A stretch of DNA of 64,000 nucleotides from Planctomycetota bacterium (GTDB taxonomy: Bacteria > Planctomycetota > SZUA-567 > H5-PLA8), in the NCBI GenBank assembly GCA_015075375.1, contig JABTUM010000004.1:186001-250000 (forward strand). Reading direction: 5' to 3'. Both the position numbers and the translations under genes were made by a program. A model generated the notes under the pieces. It saw nothing but the letters and a program-made list of their open reading frames with translations. It did not search any database and was not told the origin of the DNA. This document shows, one piece after another, positions 1-8,371 of this stretch (its first letter is position 1; every line of letters starts with the position of its first letter).

Positions 1-164
1 GCTTGCTTCTGGTGCGCTCATGACCTGAAAGACTCCAGAACTCGCGATCCGCGTCGCGCCGAATTTATCGGCAATTTCGATCGGCATTATCGCTCGATAT
101 TATACACCACCGCGAACTCCGCTGCGGCCGCCCGCTCCAGGTGCATCTATATTTTTCGCCGCGC
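1..164. other. Non-coding stretch at the window edge
   Basis: No open reading frame with coding character was recognised here. The region lies downstream of the AraC-family gene, which reads leftward into it. It contains a short AT-richer patch around 60-110 that could belong to a promoter for a gene outside the window, but no convincing -35/-10 pair was found. Confidence 0.4.
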
Positions 165-1121
165 TCAGCGACGCGAAGCGAGGTACTGGGTGGGCGAGAC
201 GCCGTGCATGCGGCGAAACACCTTGGCAAAGTAATTGGCGTCGGAATAGCCCACCGCCAGCGCCACTTCCTTCACCGATAAACGGCCGGCGTCGAGCGCT
301 TCGCGCGCGTGTTCCATGCGGATCTGAGTGAGGGTCTCCACGACGGAGAGCCCATAGACTTTCGAGAAGCGGCGGCACAGGTTAAAGGGACTGACCTCGA
401 AACGCGCGGCGAGATCGTCGAGCCCGATGCTTTCGGCGAAGTGCGCGTCGAGGAACGCGCGCACTCCCGCGGCGAGCTTTTCGCCGCGGCGTTCGGCGAC
501 CGCTTGGCGCGCCCCCGCAGTCGAGTTCGTTCCGCGCCATGCGTTGCGCAGCAGAGCAAGCAGCGCTTCCCACAGAAGCACCTGAATGCGCGCCGCCGAA
601 CCCGGCGCATCGCCTTGGTACTCGCGCTCCAGTTCCTTCACGATCCTGTGCAAATGGGCCTTGGCGCCTTCCGGCGCATCGAGAAGCCCATGCGGCTCGA
701 TGGATTCGAGCAAGGCCTGCCCGGACGGCCACTCGAAAAAGAGGTACGCGACGCGGTAGTCGGAGCCTTCGGCGCGCAAATCCTTGTGCTCGATACCTTG
801 CGGGATGACGAACGTATCGCCGGGCCCCACGGCAAACGCGCGGCGTCGCGATTGGATCTCCGCGCGGCCTTGTAATACATGAATTAGTTCGTGGCGAGGT
901 GTGGCGTGAAATCGTTCGCCCCAGAGGGCGCCCACACTGAGCACCTGGAAGCTGTGCAGCTTCGGTGGCGCCGCCCACGCGCGCTCAAGCTGGCCGAGCC
1001 AATCCGGCGCCGGCTCCCCCACTCGCTTGTTGCGCACGCTATCTCGCTTGCCCGCCGCCATGCCGCCTGGCCCCCGCAAGATACTCCCCGTCTTGGCAAA
1101 AGGGTCGTCTGGCCAATCCAC
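165..1121 (-). CDS. AraC-family transcriptional regulator with N-terminal cupin domain
   Basis: The product is a DNA-binding regulator that probably senses a small ligand. Residues about 70-145 look like a cupin sensing domain, including the GPGDTFVIPQGIEH turn typical of AraC_binding domains. Residues about 215-318 are two helix-turn-helix motifs; the closing GYSDANYFAKVFRRMHGVSP is the AraC family signature. The longest frame begins at a GTG (1121). An in-frame ATG at 1061 (MAAGKRDS) with a modest purine-rich stretch before it is an equally good start and would leave both domains intact. The gene is divergent from the aminotransferase/ceramidase-like operon, with about 70 bp between them. 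Control of that operon is therefore the natural inference. The ligand cannot be read from sequence. Confidence 0.9.
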   Translation of the reverse strand: MDWPDDPFAKTGSILRGPGGMAAGKRDSVRNKRVGEPAPDWLGQLERAWAAPPKLHSFQVLSVGALWGERFHATPRHELIHVLQGRAEIQSRRRAFAVGPGDTFVIPQGIEHKDLRAEGSDYRVAYLFFEWPSGQALLESIEPHGLLDAPEGAKAHLHRIVKELEREYQGDAPGSAARIQVLLWEALLALLRNAWRGTNSTAGARQAVAERRGEKLAAGVRAFLDAHFAESIGLDDLAARFEVSPFNLCRRFSKVYGLSVVETLTQIRMEHAREALDAGRLSVKEVALAVGYSDANYFAKVFRRMHGVSPTQYLASRR

Positions 1122-1193
1122 CCCGAACGGGATTAACTGTCCTCAGATTCGATGCAACCCGCAAGGCATGATTGCGAACCCGGAGCCTCACGC

Positions 1194-2465
1194 ATGACGA
1201 CCGCGACCCTCGAAAAGCTGGCCTTACACGGAGGCCCCAGGACCGTGCCGGAGGGCACGATCCTGCCTTGGCCGCCCAAAGACGCCTCCGATCGCGACTT
1301 GGTGCTGGCCTCGCTGAACGGCACGAATCACGCCTTCGGCCCCAACTGCATTGAACTGCAGAAAGAGTTCGCGGCCTGGAATGGCAGCCGATTCGCCATC
1401 GCGACGAACTCGGGCACGGCGGCCTTGCACATGGCCATCGCAGCCTGCGGTTGCGGAACGGCGGACGAAGTATTGGTGCCCGCGTACTCGTGGTCGAGCT
1501 CGGCGACCTGCATTCTGCATCACAGCTGCATTCCGGTCTTCGTGGATATCGACTTCGATACGATGCTGATCGACCCGGCGAAGCTGGAAGAAAAAATCAG
1601 CCCGCGGACGAAAGCGATCGTCGCCGTGCACCTGCACGGACTGTCCGCGGACATGGATCCAATCCTGGCCGTCGCGCGCAAACACGGTTTGAAGGTGATC
1701 GAAGACGCCTGCCAAGCTCACGGTGCGCTCTATAAAGGAAAAAAGGTGGGCACGCTGGGCGATTGCGCGGCCTTCAGTTTTAATCAGAACAAGTGCCTCA
1801 GCGCCGGCGAAGGGGGCATGTTCGTAACCGAGGACGAATCACTACATCGGAACGCTCAGCAGCTCTGGTCGTTCGGCGAGACGCGAGCGCCGTCCGAGTC
1901 GCGCGATTTCCACGCCTACGCGCTGGGTTGGATGTACCGCACCAGCGATCTTCCCGCTGCTTTTGCCCGCGCACAGCTCCGCAAGCTCGACGGCTATCTG
2001 GCACACCAGCGCCGGGCCGTTAGCCGGTTGGCCGAGCAGTTGGCCGGGGTCGAAGGTTTGCTGCTGCCGCCGCAGCCGGATGGGCGCGTCTGGAACGGCT
2101 ATAATTATGTGATCCGCTTGGATACCTCGCACTTGCCGAGCGCGCAGGACGCCGGGGCGTATCGCGATCGCGTGGTGAAAGCGCTGCAGGCCGAAGGCGT
2201 GCCGGCAACGGTATGGCAGAAATTCATCCTGCCGTCGATGACGGTCTTCCGCGCGCAGAACGGGTTCGGAGCGGGGCATCCGTGGAGCCACCCCCTGGCG
2301 CGGCCGGTGGTGTACGATCCTGCCGAGTACCCGGTGGCGCAGCGGCACTGCGACACGCATTTCTGCATCATCAATCCCTTGCGCATGCCCAACGGCGATG
2401 CGGCGGTGGATGCCGTGGCGCGCGGCATCCACAAGGTCATGGCGAATCTGGCGAACCTGGATTAA
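1194..2465 (+). CDS. DegT/DnrJ/EryC1/StrS-family PLP aminotransferase
   Basis: This is a PLP-dependent aminotransferase of the sugar-aminotransferase (DegT) type, about 423 residues. The substrate-binding TNSGTAALHMA segment, the PLP-contacting VIEDACQAHGA segment and the SFNQNK...GEGG loop are all present. Lys200 is the expected Schiff-base lysine. The frame is open from 1152, but the ATG at 1194 (MTTATLEK) gives the normal family N-terminus, and the 14 upstream residues lie in the divergent promoter region. It is followed after 18 bp by two ceramidase-like genes, with an AraC regulator divergent upstream, which suggests one regulated unit. DegT enzymes usually act on keto sugars. The neighbours here are hydrolase-like rather than nucleotide-sugar enzymes, so the substrate is open. 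Confidence 0.9.
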   Translation: MTTATLEKLALHGGPRTVPEGTILPWPPKDASDRDLVLASLNGTNHAFGPNCIELQKEFAAWNGSRFAIATNSGTAALHMAIAACGCGTADEVLVPAYSWSSSATCILHHSCIPVFVDIDFDTMLIDPAKLEEKISPRTKAIVAVHLHGLSADMDPILAVARKHGLKVIEDACQAHGALYKGKKVGTLGDCAAFSFNQNKCLSAGEGGMFVTEDESLHRNAQQLWSFGETRAPSESRDFHAYALGWMYRTSDLPAAFARAQLRKLDGYLAHQRRAVSRLAEQLAGVEGLLLPPQPDGRVWNGYNYVIRLDTSHLPSAQDAGAYRDRVVKALQAEGVPATVWQKFILPSMTVFRAQNGFGAGHPWSHPLARPVVYDPAEYPVAQRHCDTHFCIINPLRMPNGDAAVDAVARGIHKVMANLANLD

Positions 2466-2483
2466 TCGGAGCACGAAACGATC

Positions 2484-3887
2484 ATGGCGATTCAAGTGGG
2501 CTGGGCGACGGCCGATATCACGCCGGCGCGAAACACCTTCTTGCAGGGCCAGTTTCATACGCGGATCTCAACGCATGTGAACGACCCGTTGACCGCCACG
2601 GCGCTCGCTCTGGACGGCGGCTCGGACGACGCTTCGGACCAAGCCATTCTAATCTCCGCGGATGTGGTGGGCATCCGGGCAGAGGTGCAGGAACGCGTGC
2701 GAGCATTGGCCGCACCCAGGCTTTCCGGATTCGATGCGCGCAAGTTATTCATGAATGCCACGCACACACATACCGCGCCTAGCTTCCAGGAAGGCAACTA
2801 TTTGGCTCCGGCCGGTTCCGATCCTCTCCCGCCGGCCGAGTATGCGGAGTTCTTCGCACGTAAAGCCGCGGATGCCGCCGTTCGCGCCTGGGAACAACGC
2901 GCACCGGGCGCGCTGGCGAACGCCTTCAGCCACGCGGCGGTGGGCCGCAATCGCAGAGCGGCTTACCTCGATGGCTCGTCGCGCATGTACGGCAAAACCA
3001 GCGACCCACAATTCGACTCCATCGAAGGTTACGAAGACGACGGCGTGGACCTCCTCTTCTTCTGGAACGAGCGGCGGGATTTGACAGGGGTACTGATCAA
3101 CCTGGCGTGCCCGTTCCAGTTGGACGAGCATGCGGAGTACCTTTCGGCCAGCTTCTGGCACGAGACGAGGGTGGCGCTGCGGCAGCGTTTTGGGCCTGAT
3201 TTGTTCGTGCTTTCACAGTGCTCCGCCGCCGGCGACCAGTCCCCGCATCCGATTCTCTATAAAGGACTCGAGGCCGAGATGCGCAAGCGCCGCGGACTCA
3301 CCGAGCGGCAGGAACTTGCCCGCCGGCTTGTGCAGGCGGTAGCGGACGGCTTCGAATCCGCGGTGCCCGCGATACGCACGGACGCGCCTTTTCGCCATCT
3401 GGTGGGTACTTTGGAATTGCCGGCTCGCGCGGTCAGCGAAACCGAGTTCAGTCAGGCAGAGGCGGAAGTTTCGCGCTGCGAGACCGAGGCACCCAAAGAT
3501 TTCAGGCACGCTTCCATCCTGCATTGCATGAAGCAGCGAGCCCTGCGAGTCATGAAGCGCTTTCGGGAACAGGGACCTCATCCGATCTGGACTATGGAAT
3601 TGCACACCCTCCGTTTGGGCGATGTGGCTATGGTGACGAACCCGTTCGAATTGTTCCTGGATTTCGGTATTCGTATTAAGGCGCGCAGTCCGGCGCAACA
3701 GACCTTCGTCGTACAACTGGCGTGCGATTACGCAGGATACCTGCCCTCCGCCAAAGCGGTCCGCGGGCGCGGGTACGGAGCGGAAGTGGCCAGTACCAAG
3801 GTGGGACCGGAGGGCGGCCAAGTGCTGGTGGAGCGGACGCTGCAAGCGACGCAAAGCCTCTGGTCCAACGGAGACGCGCAGGGATGA
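2484..3887 (+). CDS. Neutral/alkaline non-lysosomal ceramidase-like protein (first copy)
   Basis: The N-terminus (VGWATADITPARNTFLQGQ, then DPLTATALALD) is the pattern of the neutral ceramidase N-terminal domain used across many bacterial 'hypothetical' hydrolases. NATHTHTAPS near residue 92 carries a His pair like the zinc-binding histidines of neutral ceramidases, and a further conserved stretch occurs near GDVAMVTNPFELF. No signal peptide is visible, so a cytoplasmic role is more likely than the secreted lipid hydrolase known from Pseudomonas. Length is 467 residues. Its stop codon overlaps the start of the next gene (ATGA at 3884), which indicates translational coupling with its paralog. 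Family membership is clear. The true substrate is unknown and need not be ceramide. Confidence 0.8.
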   Translation: MAIQVGWATADITPARNTFLQGQFHTRISTHVNDPLTATALALDGGSDDASDQAILISADVVGIRAEVQERVRALAAPRLSGFDARKLFMNATHTHTAPSFQEGNYLAPAGSDPLPPAEYAEFFARKAADAAVRAWEQRAPGALANAFSHAAVGRNRRAAYLDGSSRMYGKTSDPQFDSIEGYEDDGVDLLFFWNERRDLTGVLINLACPFQLDEHAEYLSASFWHETRVALRQRFGPDLFVLSQCSAAGDQSPHPILYKGLEAEMRKRRGLTERQELARRLVQAVADGFESAVPAIRTDAPFRHLVGTLELPARAVSETEFSQAEAEVSRCETEAPKDFRHASILHCMKQRALRVMKRFREQGPHPIWTMELHTLRLGDVAMVTNPFELFLDFGIRIKARSPAQQTFVVQLACDYAGYLPSAKAVRGRGYGAEVASTKVGPEGGQVLVERTLQATQSLWSNGDAQG

Positions 3888-5149
3888 CCATGCGGGCCGG
3901 TTGCGCCGAGGTCGAAATTACGCCCCCGCTGGGCGCCGAGAAGATCGGCTGGCTCAAGCGGATTACGCCGACCCGCGTAGCCGACCCGCTCTTTGCGCGC
4001 GCGCTGGTGCTGGATGCCAACGGCACGCGGCTGGCGTTCGTGGCGCTGGATACGCTCTGCGTGCGCTGGACGACGGTCGAACGCATCCGAAAGGCGGTCG
4101 AAACTCAGTACGGCATTCCCGCTGCGCAGGTCATGATCGCCGCGACGCACAACCACGGGGGCCCGGCCGTCGCGAATGTAGGCCTCGTGCCGCGCGACGA
4201 CGCTTACCTGGCGAGCTTGGAAGCGCGCGTGATATCCGCACTGGGGCAAGCCGTTGAACGGTTCGAACCGGCGGAGATCGGCTTCGGGCGCGGCATTCTC
4301 TTCGACGCCGCTTTCAATCGCCGCGTACGCATGCGGGACGGCACCACCATTACGCACGGAAAGTGCAGCCATCCGCTCGCCCTAGGGCTCGAAGGCCCCA
4401 TCGACCCGGAGTTGCTGGTGATGGGTGTGCGGCGTCCGTCCGGAGCTTGGCTGGGTGCGCTGGTGAATTACGCGGTGCATCCGGCGCACCATGGCGGCGA
4501 TGAGTGTTTCAGCGCAGGTTGGCCGGGTGTGCTGGCCAACGAGCTTAAAGCGCGCGGGGTGCCTTGCCCGCTCTTCCTCAACGGCGCCTACGGCAATATG
4601 GCGACCAGCGATCCCGCCCGGGACGGCTTGGCGCTGAGTATGGAAGAGACCGGGCGCGCCGTCGCACAGACGGCTTGGCAGGCGCTGCAAGGCCTCTCGT
4701 TCGAATCCGACCTTCAGTTAAGCGCTCGCCGAAGCCTCGTACGGCTCCCGTTTCGGGAAGCGACGGAAGATCAGATCAAAGGCACCGTCGCCGGCGCGCA
4801 GCGCTTCATCGATCCCAAGATATACGACGAACTGATGCCCGGACTCTTGGCGCAGATTCGGTCGCGCGGCACGCAACCGGCCGAAGTTCAAGCGCTGCGC
4901 ATCGGTGCGCATGTCTTCGTATCGCAGCCGGCAGAACTGTTTGTCGAGTTGGGCTTGGCCATTAAGGAAGGCGCGCATCCTTGGCGCGCCTTCGTGGTGG
5001 GCGGCGCAAACGGAATGGTGGGCTACGTGCCCACCCGCGAGGCGCACGCGCGCGGCGGGTACGAAACTACTTTCGCCCCTAGCAGCAAGTTGGCTCCCGA
5101 AGCCGGCGAAATGCTCGTCGCGGCGGCCCTCGCGTTGCTGCGCGATTAG
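3884..5149 (+). CDS. Neutral/alkaline non-lysosomal ceramidase-like protein (second copy)
   Basis: This is a second member of the same family, about 421 residues. It begins MTMRAGCAEVEITPPLG and has DPLFARALVLD, AATHNHGGP and VNYAVHPAHHGGD, so the putative zinc histidines are kept. The frame is open from 3722, but the ATG at 3884 overlaps the previous stop (ATGA) and aligns with the N-terminus of the first copy, so the longer form is rejected. The two copies are quite divergent, with GWLKRITPTRVADPL in place of the other's HTRISTHVNDPL. That suggests distinct specificities or a heteromeric enzyme rather than a recent duplication. No signal peptide or membrane segment is seen. The function is inferred only at the level of a metal-dependent hydrolase. 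Confidence 0.8.
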   Translation: MTMRAGCAEVEITPPLGAEKIGWLKRITPTRVADPLFARALVLDANGTRLAFVALDTLCVRWTTVERIRKAVETQYGIPAAQVMIAATHNHGGPAVANVGLVPRDDAYLASLEARVISALGQAVERFEPAEIGFGRGILFDAAFNRRVRMRDGTTITHGKCSHPLALGLEGPIDPELLVMGVRRPSGAWLGALVNYAVHPAHHGGDECFSAGWPGVLANELKARGVPCPLFLNGAYGNMATSDPARDGLALSMEETGRAVAQTAWQALQGLSFESDLQLSARRSLVRLPFREATEDQIKGTVAGAQRFIDPKIYDELMPGLLAQIRSRGTQPAEVQALRIGAHVFVSQPAELFVELGLAIKEGAHPWRAFVVGGANGMVGYVPTREAHARGGYETTFAPSSKLAPEAGEMLVAAALALLRD

Positions 5150-5197
5150 CGCCGCGCTCGCATTGCGCCTTAAGCGGCCGGTAGTACAACCTCCGGA

Positions 5198-8100
5198 ATG
5201 GATGCGCGCGACGACGCTATTTTCCGCATGCTCGATCTGGGGCTGCCGGATCATCTGCCCGATGAGGATTGGCGGCGGCTGGGCTTTCGCGATCCGGAGC
5301 GCGTGCGCCAGGGGCTCGACCGGCTGCGCACGCGTATCGATGTTGCCCGTGTCTTGGAGGTCCGCTTCGCGGACATCTTGCGCGCGCTCTCGCGGAGCAG
5401 CGATCCGGACGGCGCCTTTGGCGGGCTGGAACGCTGGCTCGAAGCCGGCGGAGCCGTTTCGGGACCCAGTCCGTTGGCATGGACCGAAGAGCCGTTTTTG
5501 CACGTGCTGTGCGCACTCTTTGCCGGAACTCCGGCCCTAAGCGAATACCTGATGCGCTTCCCCGGCCGGACGTGGGCGGTGCTGCAGCCGGTGCTCGAGC
5601 GTAAGGTCACCGGCGGCTGGGCGTGGCGTACGCACGTGCGCGGGGCGGTGTTGCAGGCAAGCTCCACGGCGCGCCCTGCGGCTTTGCGCCAAGCGCGCAC
5701 CGAATCGATGCTTCAGATCGCGGCGTTGGATCTGAGCGGAGTTTCGAACCTGGAACACACCGTCCGCGCCTTAAGCGACCTGGCCGACGCTTGCATTGAA
5801 ACGGCTTTGGAAGCGAGCATCGAAAATTTGCGTCCGCGCTTTGGAACCGCTCTGCCGCGTGAAGGCGTGGCAGACGGCGAGTACCCGGCCCCGCCGCCCT
5901 TTGCCATCTACGCGCTCGGAAAGCAGGGCGGGCGCGAACTGAATTACAGCTCGGACATCGACCTCATATTCGTCTTTGAAGGCAACGGAACCACCGCGGG
6001 TTTGGGACGCGCGGCGCCGCTGCGCGATTATTTCACGCGCTTGGGCGAGGAAGTCATCGCGCTGTTGGATCAGGTCACCGAAGACGGCCGTGTATACCGC
6101 GTGGATATGCGCCTGCGCCCGTACGGCTCGGTCGGCGCGCTGGCGCTTTCGACCGACGAGACGCTCGCCTACCTGCAATCCGAAGGGCGCACCTGGGAAC
6201 GCCAGGCTTGGCTGAAAGCTCGCGTGGCGGCCGGCGACAAAGAGCTGGGCGAAAGCTTGCTTAAGCGCGCCGAATCGTTCATCTTCCGGCGCTTTCTCTC
6301 GCTCGATGCGATCGGCGACATCAAGAACCTCAAGAAGCAGATGGAGCAGCTCGTCGCGCGAAAAGGCGGCACGGGCGACGAGGTGAAATTAGGGCGCGGC
6401 GGCATCCGGGACATTGAATTTACCGTCCAATTCCTTCAATTATTGCACGGCGGCCAGCATCCTGAAGTACGTACGGGGCATACCCTCTTCGCGCTGCGCA
6501 GGTTGCGCCAGCAGGGGTTGCTCACACAGTTCGAGGCCGACCGGTTGGAAACGGCGTATATATTTCATCGCCAAGTCGAACATCGATTGCAATTGCACGG
6601 CGACCAGCAGACGCACATGCTGCCGGCCGACCCCGCCGTGCGCCGGCGCATCGCACGCAGCCTAGGCTACACGGACGGTCTCGGCGAGGACGGGCAACCG
6701 GCCAGCGCCGAAGTCGTTTTCGAAAGAGATCGCCAACACCACGTCAAACGGGTTCGCGACCTATTCGAGCACCTCTTTGCGAATCTGTTCAGCGAACAAC
6801 AAGGGCCGGAGGCGCAGCTTTCCGATTTACTGCTCGCGCCGCAACCCGAACCCGCGGAGATCGCGCGGCTTTTGCCGTACTTCCGCTATGCACCATCGCC
6901 CGAAGCAGCCAAGGAGTTGATCGCCTTGGGGCAGGAGCGATTGGCGCTGATGAATCCCTCACGCACGCGAAAGTTTTTCGCTTCGCTCGCGCCCTTGCTG
7001 CTCAAAGCGCTGGCGATCACCGGCGATCCGGAAGGCGCCTTGCGGCGCTTTTCGCGCATCGCTCATTCCCTGGGCGGGAAAGCGGTCTTTTACGAGTCGC
7101 TGCATGAAAACGCATGGCTGTTGCGCCTGATTTGCGATCTGGCGGCCTACAGCGAATATTTAACGGATATCCTGGTGGCCAATCCCGGACTCTTCGATGA
7201 ACTGGTCGATGCGCTACGCATCGACCAGACCAAAAGCCTCGAGGCGTTTGAGCACGATTTGGAAGCGTTGGCCGGCGGCGGCGATATTGCCGATACGTTG
7301 CGCGCTTACCGCAATGGCGAACTGCTGCGCATTGGCGTGCGGGATTTGATGCACAGTCAGCCGCTTGAATTAGTGCAGCAGGAAATCTCGGACCTGGCTG
7401 CCGGGGTGCTGCGCGCGCAGTTGCGCCATTCGCAAAAGGCGTTCGAGCAAAAGCGCGGCCTATGTCTACGGACGGACGGAAAGCCCGTGGGCTTCGCGAT
7501 TCTAGGCGTGGGCAAGTTCGGCGGCCGCGAGATGAATTACGGAAGCGACCTGGACGTTCTTTTTTTCTACGACGCCGATGGCCAAACCGAAAGCGGTCTT
7601 CCCGCCACGAATTACTTTGGCGAACTGGCCCAGGAACTCATGCGCGCAATGGCCGCGCACACCCGCCTCGGACCGCTTTATCAGCTCGATGCACGGTTGC
7701 GTCCGAACGGAAACAAGGGTCCGCTGGCCGTGGAGTTGGCGGTATTCGAGCAATACTGGAAGAGCGGCGCGCTGGCGGACTGGGAGAAACTCGCGCTCAC
7801 GCGCATTCGAAAAGTCGCCGGCGATCCTCGAACCGGCGAGCGCGCGGAACACCTGATCCGCAGCGCCGTATTCGCCCCGCTCCAATCGGCGGATTTGGCG
7901 CAGCAAGTACGTGAGATGCGAAAGAAGATCGAGGCGCACGCCGAAACCGACGATTTGAAAGGCGGCCGGGGCGGCCTGATCGACATCGAATTCCTGGTTC
8001 AATTTTTGCAGCTCAAACACGGTCCGGCGTTGCCTAAGTTGAGGCAAGCCAATACGCGCGAAGCACTAGGTGTCCTTCAGAAGAGCCGCCTCCTGACGCC

Positions 8101-8341
8101 TTCCGACGCTCAACCGTTGACCGAAGCACTTGAGTTCTTCAGCCTGCTCGGCAATCGCGTGCGCATCGTCCATGGTTTAAGCGCGCACACCTTGCCCCAA
8201 AAGCCGGAAGACTTGCAGAAACTGGCCCTTCGCGCGGGATACTTCGACGCGCCCGATCGCACGGCAGGCGAATCGCTGCTGGAAGAATTCCAGCGCCGCA
8301 CCGTCCAAGTACGCGAAATTTTCGAGCGCGTGGTGGTCTGA
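5198..8341 (+). CDS. glnE: Bifunctional glutamine synthetase adenylyltransferase/adenylyl-removing enzyme
   Basis: GlnE attaches and removes AMP on glutamine synthetase and so tunes ammonium assimilation to glutamine and PII status. The 1047-residue product has two nucleotidyltransferase halves. The N-terminal adenylyl-removing half has GGRELNYSSDIDLIFVF near residue 253 and a third acidic residue in YRVDMRLRPYGS. The C-terminal adenylyltransferase half has GGREMNYGSDLDVLFFYD near residue 783 with LDARLRPNGNKGP. Both catalytic Asp sets are intact and GGRGGLIDIEFLVQFLQL follows the second one. It is somewhat longer than the 946-residue E. coli protein. No glnA or glnB lies in the window. It sits 48 bp after the ceramidase-like gene and converges on the next gene. 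Confidence 0.96.
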   Translation: MDARDDAIFRMLDLGLPDHLPDEDWRRLGFRDPERVRQGLDRLRTRIDVARVLEVRFADILRALSRSSDPDGAFGGLERWLEAGGAVSGPSPLAWTEEPFLHVLCALFAGTPALSEYLMRFPGRTWAVLQPVLERKVTGGWAWRTHVRGAVLQASSTARPAALRQARTESMLQIAALDLSGVSNLEHTVRALSDLADACIETALEASIENLRPRFGTALPREGVADGEYPAPPPFAIYALGKQGGRELNYSSDIDLIFVFEGNGTTAGLGRAAPLRDYFTRLGEEVIALLDQVTEDGRVYRVDMRLRPYGSVGALALSTDETLAYLQSEGRTWERQAWLKARVAAGDKELGESLLKRAESFIFRRFLSLDAIGDIKNLKKQMEQLVARKGGTGDEVKLGRGGIRDIEFTVQFLQLLHGGQHPEVRTGHTLFALRRLRQQGLLTQFEADRLETAYIFHRQVEHRLQLHGDQQTHMLPADPAVRRRIARSLGYTDGLGEDGQPASAEVVFERDRQHHVKRVRDLFEHLFANLFSEQQGPEAQLSDLLLAPQPEPAEIARLLPYFRYAPSPEAAKELIALGQERLALMNPSRTRKFFASLAPLLLKALAITGDPEGALRRFSRIAHSLGGKAVFYESLHENAWLLRLICDLAAYSEYLTDILVANPGLFDELVDALRIDQTKSLEAFEHDLEALAGGGDIADTLRAYRNGELLRIGVRDLMHSQPLELVQQEISDLAAGVLRAQLRHSQKAFEQKRGLCLRTDGKPVGFAILGVGKFGGREMNYGSDLDVLFFYDADGQTESGLPATNYFGELAQELMRAMAAHTRLGPLYQLDARLRPNGNKGPLAVELAVFEQYWKSGALADWEKLALTRIRKVAGDPRTGERAEHLIRSAVFAPLQSADLAQQVREMRKKIEAHAETDDLKGGRGGLIDIEFLVQFLQLKHGPALPKLRQANTREALGVLQKSRLLTPSDAQPLTEALEFFSLLGNRVRIVHGLSAHTLPQKPEDLQKLALRAGYFDAPDRTAGESLLEEFQRRTVQVREIFERVVV

Positions 8342-8371
8342 ATAGAACCGAGCCCAAGAAAGCGTTCTAAC

